A stretch of DNA of 64,000 nucleotides from Phialocephala subalpina (Eukaryota > Ascomycota > Leotiomycetes > Helotiales > Mollisiaceae): contig FJOG01000015.1 in the NCBI GenBank assembly GCA_900073065.1, forward strand, positions 360,436 to 424,435, given 5' to 3'. Below, piece after piece: positions 10,897-23,019 of this stretch. Below the pieces are notes generated by a model. It was not told the DNA's origin, did not search any database, and was given only the letters and a program-made list of their open reading frames with translations. The translations under genes and the position numbers were made by a program. How positions within the stretch are numbered: the stretch's first letter is position 1; the number at the start of each line of letters is the position of its first letter.

Positions 10897-12843
10897 CTAC
10901 ATGTGGGAGTCTCTCCAGCCCCCCACCCACTCAAGGTCGCTTGCGTGATTGTCCTGGCGATGATTGCCATGATGATCACGAACCTTATCCCGCCCCCAAG
11001 GACATCCATTTGTCCTGCTCGCGCCATGTGCGCCAGTGTCCTTAATAACAGTATTCGCCTTATTATCCCAAACCCCTGCTCCAAACCCCATGAAGCCTAA
11101 TCCAACGTTTCGACGTGCCTTCCACGGATCGGGAGACTTCTCGGACTCAGACGTTCCAGTGTATGCGCGTCTGCGTTCTCCCAGCGCAGACCACTTGTCG
11201 AAAGTGGTACGCTTCGATGGTGGCGAGTACCGAGGAGAGTGTTGAGCAACAATCTCCTTCGGTGGAGTATCATGGAAAAAGAAACCATCCGCAACGAGGT
11301 CCGCATCGATGTCGGCTGTGGCCCGGCCAGCCTCCGGTTGCAACTTGGAAATATTTACAAATGTTGAGCCTTTTGGCTCGAGTGGTCCTCGTATCGTATC
11401 ATCTTCATTCTCATTCTTGCTTTCGTGACTCCAGGTCCTGGCATTCTGCTTTTGACGTGCCTTGAATTGCTTCTCGGCTTCTTCCTCTTCCTCTTCGATA
11501 TCCTCATCCCACAAATCGCTCCAACTCTTAGACACAACATCGTTCTTCTTGCCGAAGATTGATGCGAGAGATGGCAGAGGTTTTGGCTTCGACATGGTGA
11601 TGGGTAGTGATCCAGATATGGGGGTGAGGCTAGCCTTAGGCGGTCCGGTCTTGAGTGGACGTCGAATAGCGAGCGACTTCATGGAAGCACCGAGAGAGGA
11701 ATCCAACATTGATGCCAAAGACGGTGTCTGTTGACCAACGGAGAACCAGTCCTTGTTGCTCTCCTCGGAGCTCGGGAAGAGGTCTTCGGACTGGTAACTC
11801 TCGTCGTCTGGGATGGCTGAAAGTTGGCGGAATTGTTGAGGGGGGCTGGCGTGCAAGGCCTTTGCCCATGGGAAAGAGCCGTTGTCCATCTGTGGGCTTT
11901 GGATTGAAGGAGTTCGGAGTGGCTCACGGTTGGCAGCGGCAATGCCTCGTCTTTCGGCAGAGCAGAAGTCGTCCAAGGATTCGTCAAACGTAGTGAAGCT
12001 AACAACTCGCTCAAGTGCCTCGCGGGCAGCCTGGAGGGATCGTTTGCGTGGATCCAAGCTCATGCATTGGGCAATCACCTCGTATGTGTCTTGAGACATT
12101 GTTGGGAAGACATCAAAGAGAGATTGCTTGTCTCGGGAAAAGTCGAGGAAGAGAGGATCAGACTCAGTGGGCGTCGTGAAGGGGTTTCGCGAGAAGAGGA
12201 TGTTCAATAAGCAGATACCAATGGCCCAGATATCGGCTTGTTCTGGTGCGTACCCAGCTCCAGCAGAGTCGTATTGTTCAGGTGACATGTATCGATCACT
12301 ACCGACAGTGGTTTCATAGGTCCATTTGTCGGAGGTAGCCAAGCCGAAGTCACCGAGCTTCATCTCTCCCGCTTGCGTGAGGAAGATGTTCTCTGGCTTG
12401 ATATCTCGGTGGTACATGCCCTTGCTGTGGATGTAGGCGACAGCATCGACAAGTTGGAGCATGAAGCGTCGGACGTGCTCGGTCTCCAATGGTCCAGTTC
12501 CCGTTCTAATGGCCTCATACAAATCGCCCCTCGAGCAGAACTCAAGAACAATGTAGATATGAGCATCCGTCTCAAAAGAAGAGATGAGGTTGACAATGTT
12601 GGCATGGGAACCAAGACGAGCATGGCAGGCTAGCTCTTCGGACTTCTCGTCAACGGCGAAGGAGGTGTCTGCATCGGTGATGGCTGACTTCTTTGTCAAG
12701 CACTTGATGGCAACCATTTCGTTGTTCGTCAAGTCCTCGGCCATAAAGACCATGCCGAAGGAACCATGATTGAGCGGAGAAACTGTCTTGAAGCGGCCAT
12801 CCAGGACCACTCCATCGTAGAATTGATCCCGGAGGCATTCCAT
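10897..12843 (-). CDS. Ran1/Ksp1-type Ser/Thr protein kinase
   Basis: An intronless 648-aa serine/threonine kinase resembling the Ran1/Pat1-Ksp1 group, which links nutrient signals to growth, meiosis or filamentation in yeasts. A glycine-rich loop (NHGSFG) lies near residues 25-30, VAIK with Lys47, HRDIKPEN with catalytic Asp147, and DFG at 165-167. The activation segment ends in YMSPEQ, and the domain closes near residue 300. The remaining half is low-complexity, Ser/Pro-rich and acidic, with a long Glu run, and is probably regulatory. The frame stays open 36 codons upstream of 12843, but MECLRDQFYDG is the family-like start. Subgroup is inferred from memory of family wording, so the exact orthologue is uncertain. 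Confidence 0.88.
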   Translation of the reverse strand: MECLRDQFYDGVVLDGRFKTVSPLNHGSFGMVFMAEDLTNNEMVAIKCLTKKSAITDADTSFAVDEKSEELACHARLGSHANIVNLISSFETDAHIYIVLEFCSRGDLYEAIRTGTGPLETEHVRRFMLQLVDAVAYIHSKGMYHRDIKPENIFLTQAGEMKLGDFGLATSDKWTYETTVGSDRYMSPEQYDSAGAGYAPEQADIWAIGICLLNILFSRNPFTTPTESDPLFLDFSRDKQSLFDVFPTMSQDTYEVIAQCMSLDPRKRSLQAAREALERVVSFTTFDESLDDFCSAERRGIAAANREPLRTPSIQSPQMDNGSFPWAKALHASPPQQFRQLSAIPDDESYQSEDLFPSSEESNKDWFSVGQQTPSLASMLDSSLGASMKSLAIRRPLKTGPPKASLTPISGSLPITMSKPKPLPSLASIFGKKNDVVSKSWSDLWDEDIEEEEEEAEKQFKARQKQNARTWSHESKNENEDDTIRGPLEPKGSTFVNISKLQPEAGRATADIDADLVADGFFFHDTPPKEIVAQHSPRYSPPSKRTTFDKWSALGERRRAYTGTSESEKSPDPWKARRNVGLGFMGFGAGVWDNKANTVIKDTGAHGASRTNGCPWGRDKVRDHHGNHRQDNHASDLEWVGGWRDSHM

Positions 12844-15800
12844 GATAGATGTTGTTGTTGGTGTCGGTGAAAGGTGTGTTGTTGGAAGAGTGTGAAGTAT
12901 GGAATCGAAGGGTGTATGATTAAGTAGATGGAAAGGCAAGAAAAGACTCAAGTAGTGTTGTACAGCCGGAATGTTTTTGGGGTCCCTGAAGACTGAGGAA
13001 GCAATACAACGGAGGAAATGCTTTTGTCTTCTCTAAAAACGAGGTGGTGTCACAGCGAGCTTCGCTCGAAGGGTGGAAGATCGGAGTTGTTGAGGCGGAT
13101 CGAGAGATGTGGAGGTGCGGAATGGCGGACAACAAACTGGCAACGCTATATAAATGATGTATTCAACCGTCGAGAAAATGATAAACTGGTGAAAACTCCG
13201 GGATGTATCGTAGGGTCAGAGGCTCATTGATGGGTATTCGAATCGCTAACAAAGGGAATTGAGTTGTGGGTCGTAAACAGAAGGACGAAAGGTCCGTTAA
13301 GGAAATGTGTGAAGTCGTTATGCTAACATGGAAACCGGAAGAGACGAACGAATGTCCGAGGTTTGTTGGGTCCTCAGGTAGCGGTACGAGTAAACGTACT
13401 GCTGGAAGTAGTGTGGAGTGTGGTGGTGTTGGTGGTCGGTCGAGGAAACGGATCGACCGAGAGTCAATTCACGCAATGAGCTGATGCCAATTGAGTGAAT
13501 CAAGTTGAAGTATTGTCGTGATAGTGAACTGCAAATTCACCGAGGGTGTGTATCGTAGCTTCGCAGATAGGTTGTTGACCTGAGGCTGCCGTATGGAACC
13601 AGGCAGTCAGATCGAATTGTATTGGAGAGGAAGTCTATCGTAAGACAATCTCTGAACCTGTTGTGGAAATCATGTGTTGCTACTGTTTGCTTGGAGGAAT
13701 AGGCTGTCGAAGAGCTTGCTCTCCGTCTGCCTTTCCGATGGTGAAGGTCGAGGATGATTGCGTACGGGTCGGACGAGAAGGTGAAGGTGATAAGAGTGCG
13801 AGTTGAAGTTGGGGGAACGGTATTCGACGGAACAGTGTGATGTGGTTCGATCTGTCAGGAACAATCTGCTCTCAAGTATCTGCAAAGCTTCGGTGGAAGG
13901 TGGTCGTGATGGAATGTTATTGTTGCTGCGAGCAACGATGACGCAGACTTGAGGCAACGGCACTGTCGACGTTCGAGTTCGAAGGAGCGAGGCGAATGAA
14001 GAGGAGGTAGGTGATTAGGTAGAGGGGGAAGAGAAGAGGAGGAGAGGAGGACGAAAGGTGAACTGCGAACGACGTCTGATTGTGACCAGTCTGGGGATCG
14101 TGAACAGCTTTAGAGGGATGGGGAGGGAAGGTGTTGATAGGGACGGTGAGCAACAATGCGAGGGTGGTGTCTTCATGGGTGCCTGAGGCTGGAATACGAG
14201 CTAGCACCTGCTTTCGGTGGGTTTAGACAAGGGCGGTCAAGGAAGGCCGCTCTACTCAAACTGGATCATTCGAGGTGCAAGGATCCCTGCATGCATAAAA
14301 ACAGCGTGGTGTCTCAATGCCGGGTAAAGCTCGCTGACAACAAAGCAGGCAAGAAGGCGCAATAGCCCACCACTCACAAGCATGCAATGTGAAACCTGTG
14401 GGGCTGGCAGCAGCCAAGGGCATGCTGCTTTCAGTTCTTTCGATGGGCTTCTGTGCTGGCAAAGACCCGTCGCCACTATTGGACGATTGGTCAACTGGTG
14501 CAGGCGCAGGTGCAGGTGGTGGTGGGAGTGGGAGTGGACTACGGTGGGCTAACTTTGTCTTATGCAGTGGGCAGGCTTGCGTGGAGTGTTTCTCTCCTGG
14601 ACTCTGCATCGAGGTGCAGGTCATAAGGTTACGCCTTGCCTCTTCCAGGACGGCTACTGTACCCTCGCCTGCTCCTTCGCCTGCTCTTCGTCTGCTCTTC
14701 GCCCTGTCTTGATTGGACTTGGCGTGCTCATGGCCTGCGTTCGCCTGCGTTGGTCTCAACTTGGCCTCAACTTGGCTTCAGACGCTCTGGAATGCTCCAC
14801 GCCTGCCAGCCCTCGAGTGAGGTACGGACACGGGTTCTAGGGTGCTTTCAGAGTGCCGAAGCTTCGCTTCCCACTGTTTCTATGCTCCGATGACCGCTGA
14901 AGCCCCATCGACAACCTCAATCTGGCAATTCGCAATCTTGCGAGGGCACCACGAGGCCACGAGAACTGGACACAGTACACCACAGCTCCCTCCAGGCGTT
15001 TCCCGCAGACGCTGCCCTAGAATGTTAGAGCACATTAGGGACGTCAGCCAACGACTCAGCCTTTCATCATGCCTTCCGCAGAATCCGCTGGAACATCGAA
15101 ACACTGAACAAATCCTCTTTCTCCAGACATTTGCCGCCCAATGACACATCGCAATTTTGCTTAGCAAAGGCTGCGGCCGGCTCGTGGTAGGCTGTGGCAG
15201 CACACCTTATGCTCCAAAAGAGTCTCAACCGGGTCGTGTGACCTGGTCGCGAAAGAGAATCCATCCCCAATACAGCTCTCGACAACTCCCATCATCAATG
15301 GGGGAGAATGGCGAGATCGGCGAGATCTGTCGACATTCTTTGACACCTCGAAATGCCGATGATCATCTGTACAAAGCTGTGCACAACGCAAGGAGTGGAA
15401 GCTTCGACATCCCTTTTGAGGGAGCACGAACTGTCACCCCAGGTATCGTCATTGTCAGGTCTCGTCAGCTCACAAAGCTCCCCAAGGCTCTGGGAACAAT
15501 GTGCACACTCCTCGAAACGGATACACCGGAGTCCACCGAGGACCCCGCGATCGATGTTGAGGAATGCAATCAATTGAGTTCCATGACGACTGATTCTGGC
15601 GCTGATGAAACGCCTTGCCCGTCCTACCGCAGATCCCCCATCCCTATTCCCATCATCCTCAAACCCTCTCATCAATTTTGATGCTCTGATACCCGCCGAC
15701 TCCGCAGGAGAGGCTTCTTCGGATCTCGATGCCATGCCCTGCCATGCTTCCTCGTTTTTTAGTATTTCTCCAGAAGTTTCTCCTTCTCTATGGCTGCATC

Positions 15801-17974
15801 AAGGCCTCAGGTCTGGCCTTGCTTGGCCTTTGAAGAAGGCTAAATGCTCACGGTGATCCTTCACGACGAATCATAAGTAGCCACCCTACACCTTCTCATC
15901 TATCTACTTTCGAAGTAGTGTAGCAGTATTGCGTCTTACTGGCTAAAGCGCGTGGATTGGCTTTCTAGCGTTCCAAACGTCTGACTCGCTTGGCAACGCC
16001 AGAAACCAGAATCCTCGCTCGTTTCCATCACGGCCAATTTAAACTTGCTATGTTCTGCAGAGTGCAGTTCGTCTTGCTTCAGCTTCGTATGATGATCGCG
16101 GTACGAGATTCTTAACGCGTCGAGCTCCCGCGAAGCTCGCATTTACGGAGGTACCCCTCGATCGTCCTGATAAGCTTAGAGCTTCTCAGTCGCTGGTGGT
16201 CGATCATCATCTAAATATGGATCCCCAGAGCGGTGAAGAGCGGCAGCTCCAGTCGACACATGAAGATGAAGAAAGTCATCCCACTTGAACTTCACTCGTC
16301 CAACAGCACTGAAACATCTCGATGAACGTGGTGGTTGCAATTGCTGACAGTCGAGAGAAACTCGCCGAAGACGATTGTCACTATAGTTTCTTGAAGATAT
16401 CGTGAACCCCAACAACAAGCAATAGTCGTAAGATCTTACAAGCGTATCGACGACGACACGTATGGCACCGTTCGGATATGGAGGTTGGCGCATTCCTCCT
16501 CCCCCATCACGGCACCGAATGCAAGCTCCCGTTGGTGACACCTGAAGTGGTGAGTTGTGGCGTCTCAAGTCACTCTACATTCTAACCTCCAACCTCTCCT
16601 TCCCTAGCCATTTTTCAACGTCAAGCAAAAATCCGAGAACCAGAAACCGTAGCTTTCCTCCCAAGATCTCCATCAAAACGTGCCAACGCTTGACGTGAAC
16701 AACAAGCTGGAACCCAAGGACGATCGTGGAACACAGACAATTCTTACTCCATCTCCACGTACCACATCGCGCACAGGTCTTTCCCGCTGCTAGTTCGCAT
16801 CATCTTGAACCCCACAAGAGAGTTAAATCGAGCGTGTCTGATACAGTGTCAAGGTGCTCTCTCCCCACATTTCGACACCGCTGTCAGTTTCAAGAAACGA
16901 CTTGCCATCCGTCATCATCTCCTTGGACGCGGTGGACGCGAGAAACTCCGAACAGAAAACCCACCGAAAGTATCGTGAGATTTGCGAGTATTGAAGCGGT
17001 GAAGATGAAAACTCTGCTGTTGCGAGAAACTACTGCAGTTGTATTCGTGATGGGTGTCAATATTGATAAGACCATCAAATAAACACGAAGAGTCGCGAGA
17101 GAAGGGGGTCCATCCAAACTAGGAAATGCACGTCCTGATCCAGACTGCAACCACTTGCCATCAAGATAACCATATTTGCCACCACTGTCCTGCAGCATCA
17201 ACGGGCGAGGCGAGACAAGAAACATCTCCCGTTCTCCACACACACACACACACACACACAGACACTGCAACTGCACTGCAGTTCCTGAAAGCTATACTTC
17301 GTACGTCCTTCCAGCCCTTCTGCCGAATCGCGAATCGCGTCCCTCTTTCCTCAACAACGTGTCTCCCGTCTATCCTGTCCCGACACCCACAGTGGGGCCG
17401 CAGTACTTCGTACTTTTGCCCTGCTTTCCTCTCCACATGCCATCTGCAAGCACAAGCAAGGCGAATCTCTCTTGCATGTATGGGTGGATCCAGGACCAAG
17501 AAACGAAATGCAACCACCATCAAAATCCTACGAAAACCTCCGACATTTGCCTGCTCACCGCCATCACAATCTTAAAACTCTCGAGTAAGATCTGAGAAAG
17601 TTGAAGCCATTCACGGGAAGGCGGGCGCTTTCTTGGGGGTCCAGGCGTATCGGTTACGAGATCCGAAGCCAATTCGACATTTTGCCGGGCTGGCCAACTG
17701 GATTCAGAGACCTGCAGCACGTTGGACTCTCCACCACCATTCAATAAGTCGGAAACGAGCAAAGGCTTCATGCACGTTACTGCAACGCTGCTGCACGCAA
17801 AGGCGGAAAGCTCACTGGTCAAGATCCCGCTATACCTGATGTTGATCTTTGCGAATGGATGAGGTTGAGAATCGTGAAATTTTCTTCGCTTCACCGCCAC
17901 CTTTCGAGCCAAGGAGATCAATATTTTGAAATTTTTCCTTGAGAGCGACGCACCAAAGGATTGACCGAGGTGAG
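12844..17974. other. 5.1-kb gap without a defended gene
   Basis: This separates the kinase (-) and the enolase-phosphatase (+), so it holds two promoters. The part near 13980-14080 is purine-rich on the plus strand (CT-rich for the kinase). Imperfect CTGCTCTTCG-like repeats occur near 14665-14705. Opposing ORFs at 15157-15681 (+, 174 aa) and 15295-15735 (-, 146 aa) overlap and match nothing I know. A 12-unit CA repeat lies at 17237-17260. Long 5' leaders or lncRNAs are possible but not visible. Confidence 0.4.
17237..17260. repeat. (CA)12 microsatellite
   Basis: Twelve uninterrupted CA units. Simple repeats of this kind are usually length-variable between isolates. Confidence 0.95.
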
Positions 17975-19715
17975 ATGGATACACCATTGGATATCGAGGT
18001 CGTCCTACTGGATATCGGTAGGTTCATCCCGGAAGTTTCTTTCCTTCCTTACCCCTTGGCTTGCCGCAGTTCATGCTCGACGCGGAGAGAAAATGAAGCC
18101 TTTGATACAGTCACGTGTTGGAATATTGGGCTGACTTCTTTTCTGCGTGCAGAAGGCACGGTCTGTCCTATCTCCTTCGTCAAAGACGTCCTGGTAAGCC
18201 CAAGAACTATTTTGCTGCTCTCACTGCATATGCTCAAACTTCGAGTGGAAGGAAATCCAAACGCGTCATGAGATCCTTCAGCGTTTATTCAGATCTACTC
18301 CTTCGTCAAAGGATCAGGCTCGCCCTCATCAATGCATCGAGGTCAAGTGCCCAGGCAAGCCCAATGGAATTCTCTCATCGGAACAATCCGAGCCAGCCCT
18401 CTGCTTTGCTTTGCCGCCCTTTGATCAATGCCGTTGGATTTGCACCTGTCGACTTGCATACTTGCACCTCGCACAAATAGCAAAAGGAATAGATCCCAAA
18501 TGTTTGTGATGGATCACCTGGGTATGCACAAGTGTTGCCATATCTAGAAAAGCATTCCCTATTCGCCACTCTCAGCCACTCGGGCATCTAAGTCGAGGCT
18601 CCCGAACAGAGACATCGTGTCTTTCCTGCACGTTCGCTATCAAAGACATTATGGAGGATAAGAGCTCGCTGAGAAAGCCACAATCCGTGCGGTTGGTCGC
18701 TTTTTGTACAGTCAGGGAATTGGTATTCTCCGTTGAGATCCGAATGGACAATGGCAATCTGCATCACGACACGAGACATTGTGGGGGACCAATCCCACAC
18801 GTCTGGTCCGGACATCTGATTCCTTCCTCTTGAGACTGTGGCGATGCCAATTTCTACATCTGATTCGTTCTTCATCACCTGAATTAGCAGAAACTTTATA
18901 TTTTCTTTTTCTGTCACTGACTGGATTATATTTCTGTCTCTCCACTCAAGTCCCTGCGCGCGCCACCCCACTACCCCGCAAAAGCAACCCGCATCAATCA
19001 CTTTTGACGATGATCTTAATTACTCCATCAAATCTCAAGTATCATCAACTGACATGCCCCTGACTCGTAGTTCCCATACGCGCTCTCCGCCCTCGACACC
19101 CTCCTAGCCGATCCCAAAGAATGGTCCTCCCAATTCTCCACTTTCGCACCTTACCGAGACGCCTTCCCCGCCGAATACCGATCCTCGCCTAAAGCTTTCA
19201 AGTCCCATGTCCATGACCTCGTCTCGAGAGATGTAAAGATCGCCTACCTGAAGAACCTCCAGGGCTATCTCTGGGTTCACGGCTATGAGAGTGGTGAGAT
19301 CCGTTGCCCATTATTCCCAGACGTATACCCGGCCTTCAAAGGTTGGCACGAGGCTGGTATTCCAATTGTGATTTACTCCTCTGGCTCGGTCGCTGCTCAG
19401 AAGCTTCTGTTTCAGTATACGAACTCAACACCAAGTGCCGATGTCAGGGAATTACTCTCTGATTACTTCGACACAGTTAATACGGGGTTGAAGATGGAGA
19501 GAGGGAGTTATAAGAACATTGCTACTACAAGAACCGAGCCTGTTGGGAAATGGCTGTTCTTGAGTGACCGAGTGGAAGAAGTCGAGGCGGCCAAGGGTGC
19601 GGGTATGCAGTCATTCGTCGTGGTAAGAGAGGGTAATGCAGCTTTGAGCGAGGATGACAAGAAGAAGCATGTCCTCATTGAGAGCTTTGATCAGGTAAAG
19701 ATCAAGAAGGTTTGA
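17975..19715 (+). CDS. UTR4: Enolase-phosphatase E1 (methionine salvage)
   Basis: A HAD-family enolase-phosphatase that converts 2,3-diketo-5-methylthio-1-phosphopentane to the acireductone in the methionine salvage pathway; cytosolic and nuclear in yeast. Exons 17975-18017, 18153-18193 and 19071-19715 are in phase and give 242 aa, normal for the family. The HAD motif LLDIEGTVCPISF is rebuilt only when exons 1 and 2 are joined. YSSGSV is HAD motif II, and the SDRVEEVEAA stretch carries the last motif. Intron 2 is 877 bp, far longer than other introns here, with GTAAGC donor and TCGTAG acceptor. I see no complete gene inside it. Identification is firm. The two tiny first exons are supported by the family motif. 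Confidence 0.95.
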
Positions 19716-22700
19716 GTGGGGTTGCCTCTTCTTTCCGCATTGGGACTCCATAGACGTGGGGGGGGAAAGTGCTTTGCTGCATACACGTCAGCTGGCTGTA
19801 GCTACATAGACTGCATGGCTTTCACAAATGATGAAAACAGTACTAGACTTCGACATCTCCCCATGTATTGAGTCTCTTCCTGTGCTTTCACCTCTCCTCG
19901 TCTGCGCTAGTTCTTTGCTTTGCTTCAGTATTTCACACAATAGAACATCTACTTTAATTTACTCCTGCTTGCAACGTTATCTCCAGTAAGACTAAAGACT
20001 CCGCCTCATAACACTACTTCTATCCCTACTGTCAACACCCCATAACCCAACCGTTCCTTATCGCCGTAAAATAACCCTATCTTTCCCTTCTACCTCAAGC
20101 CCTGGTTTTTCTGCTGGATCCCCCCTTGGTACTGAGGTCCGGAGCTGCATGTTGATGCTGATCTTCTCCAATCACCATTGAAATAACACCCCCTTTATCA
20201 AAACGAACATGTGAAGATCGCTCAATTTTGCCTTTCCCGAACCGCGATGGAAGATAGACAAGCCAGATGCCATTTCCATCATCTCTAACGTGGATGCCTA
20301 TCTGAGCTCATGGCTTGAATTTCTCACTCTGAATTCGATCTTTCAAGTTGACATCTTTTTAGCGAGTTGGGAATAGGGCTGGTCTCGTATAAAATTGATC
20401 AAGACTTCGACTTATACACGGGCATCTTAGTTGTAAGAGTATACCAATAGAAGATTGACTTAGATCTTCGTATTTGTTCTGAACATAAAGATGATCCTAC
20501 TTAGAAAGTCTATTTGTGATATGGAAGACCTCCTTGTCAATTACCACTTTCCAGTATATGACTACTTCGGGAATACTTTGAAGTAAATTCCACCCAGTGA
20601 CTCTGGGACAACGGCGATGAGAGGGTACAGACAGTACTAGGATAGTAAAAGTACGACATTATTTCAGAAGCTCCGGGTAGCAGAATGTCCGACCAAGACT
20701 TGAGAATTCTCGCAAGTATATTATCTCAATTTTAAAATCGCAATGTAGCACTCCACCGACCCAGAATACCCCCGGCTTCATGCTACAGCTCGTTGTGCTT
20801 GTATGGTTGCAGGTGCTTCAATGAACTTCACAACGTGCTTGTCCAACGAGACTTTCCCCAATCGTGTCCTCCTGCATTGCCCGATTCCTTCTCCGCCTCC
20901 ATTCTAAGGTTTTCTCCGTACTTGTTGTAGCGGTAGGTGCCTTTGCCGTCTGCTCTCTAGACGATACGGTTTCTGCCATGCGGCTTGGGGTCGAAAAGTA
21001 GCTTCGGATGGCGTTGTCTCTGGGGCAGAGCGGTTATGCTTCGGTGCTCTGCATGGTCGTTGTTCTAAGTAAACCTTCCTAGCGTTGTCATACTCTTCTC
21101 TCTCCTCGTCCAAAATCTTCAATGCTCTCCTCGCATTAATAAGCTTCGCCTGCGAGCTCTTCAACTCTGCAAGCTTAAATGCTGGCATCTGGAATCGCCG
21201 TTATTTATAGCCTCAAAACGAAGTGGCCCGGTTTGACGTTACGCTGCGATGTTCGATGTTGTCCGAGGAGCTATTGATTTTCGTAATCCCCTTGACTTGG
21301 AGCCTTAGAATACCATAGTCCACGAGGCTCGCTTTCCTGTTTGGCCATCGTACTGCAAACTTTGGAATCGGCAAGTTTCTGATGTTGACCGGGAAGAGGG
21401 AAGGCTCTCTTTCACGAGCCTGTTGGCTTGAAAGGAATCGGTGCGCTCTTTTCGTATGTAGGTTGTAGGTGTAAATCCTAAGAGCAGTTAACTTCCCTGC
21501 TCTTCGAAAAGTATAAATGTAGCGTATTACTTCTCAAGGACCAGATCAAAACAAAGGCCACTTCCTATGTCGCAAAGAAATTTGCCGAAGAGCAAAGCTA
21601 AGCACGAGCGGAATGCTGTATGCTTGAAATGCCTTGCCGCTAGTTAACGCGGAAGTGGAGGAAGAGGAAGAAGGACGAACTAAGAATAGCGGTAGAGATA
21701 GCGGAAAATTGCGAATTTGTTCGAGCTGTAGCGACATGGGATGGTCGCCGACGCTCCGCTCCGAGGGAGAGTTTACAAAGCGGCAAAGGGCGGACTTGAC
21801 TCTCTCCTATCGAGATCTAAAATACACCTCTCAAGAAGTTACAGCCTGCTTGACTTCCCCTCTGTCTTTTGTTTCTTCTCAACTTTCTTCGAGGCTTTGA
21901 TTTCTTCTTTATTGTCCTCGGAGCCTTCGACGATTGCCCCCACTATCAATGTTATCGATATCAACATCCTTCAATGTCTCAATGCAACGCTCGAGGTCAA
22001 AGCAGCGACTCAAGCTATCAATTACCCTTTTCGGTATGGGAGTCGACTTGGAGCCTGCAGTATCATGCCATAAAGGATCAGGCATCGCTAACTAAAAATG
22101 TTGTGTCAGGAGACGAGACGAGAGATTGAGGATGTGAGGCTTTGCGTCACTACCTTCTTGTTCGACCGAATTTCCACTCTCGCTTCCATCGTCGCCTATG
22201 GGCATTCGACCTTGAGCCGGGCTAGCTAGTGTGGTTGTGCTGTGAGATGGAGCGATCTTGGTAGATAGGTACGGTACAAGAAGTTTGGAATAAGATTTGT
22301 ATTGGTTGAAAATTGGCGGAAACTGGTGTTCAAGTAAGCGAGAATTGAAGTTGATTAAATCAAGATGTGAAGAACGCGAGGGTTATGGAGGCTATGAGCC
22401 TTGCCCGCAGTCGAGACTTTTGAGGTACCATAACCGTCCGAATGACAGCGGGGCGGGAGCTGCAAAGAGAGAACATTGTCTGTGGCGTCGATCTCTTTGG
22501 TGCAGGGGCCGAAGTCGTCTTTAGCTTGTAGATATGCTCAGCTGTAGCAGAGATAATGGCGCTGAATGTGAATTATCTTGGGTCATAGTGTCTGACTTTT
22601 GCGTTGGATGCTTGACAGGGTGGAGGAGCATCTAATTTCTTGATGTTAGGACATATATAACTTGGTCCGGATTTACAACGTCCGACCAGAAGAATATCCG

Positions 22701-23019
22701 AACCAGGCTGGAGGAAAGGGCGAACGTCGGTCCAGAGGATATGAGAGCTGGAAAGCCAAAAAATATGAGAACACGCTAGAGATCAGCTTATCGGCAGGTA
22801 CGATATCGAAAGTGGATAACAATCGAGCACTGGTAAAGTATGAAGCCATGAGATGTGAAGTCGTTTTCGAGGTGCGAGGAAGACTAGTCTTATTACCTAA
22901 TACCGCTATGCCAAATATACAGAATGCAACCCAATGCAAGCTTCGCTCAAAATGCAACATGTACAGTCGTCCAAACTGGCAGTACTTTTCGAAGGCTAAC
23001 TTGCCCAACACTACTTGCC
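19716..23019. other. 3.3-kb region, weak ORFs only
   Basis: Between UTR4 and the transporter 3' end. On the minus strand a charged, lysine-rich segment near 21840-21950 and a small ORF from 22205 have splice-like borders. They may be exons of one low-complexity protein together with the ORF at 20904-21188, but I could not join them in a single frame. No domain, RNA or element identified. Confidence 0.35.
20904..21188 (-). CDS. Hypothetical coiled-coil ORF, 94 aa
   Basis: An ATG-started ORF whose first ~45 residues are heptad-like and charged (LKSSQAKLINARRALKILDE), so a coiled coil is likely. The rest is basic and low in structure. No family recognised. It may be an exon of a larger gene extending to about 22205. 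Confidence 0.25.
   Translation of the reverse strand: MPAFKLAELKSSQAKLINARRALKILDEEREEYDNARKVYLEQRPCRAPKHNRSAPETTPSEATFRPQAAWQKPYRLESRRQRHLPLQQVRRKP

Noticed and set aside
14389..14712. 107-aa ORF with a Gly/Ala-rich run that looks like a secreted protein
   Set aside because: The hydrophobic start is weak, and the glycine run comes from a GGTGCAGGC-type simple repeat with no homology recognised.
15157..15735. Overlapping 174-aa (+) and 146-aa (-) ORFs
   Set aside because: Both strands are open over the same bases, neither has a domain or splice context, and the composition looks like chance in a GC-richer patch.
18500..18680. GTGATGG plus CTGA in the long UTR4 intron as a C/D snoRNA
   Set aside because: The boxes are about 160 bases apart, no terminal stem is visible, and no antisense match to rRNA was recognised.
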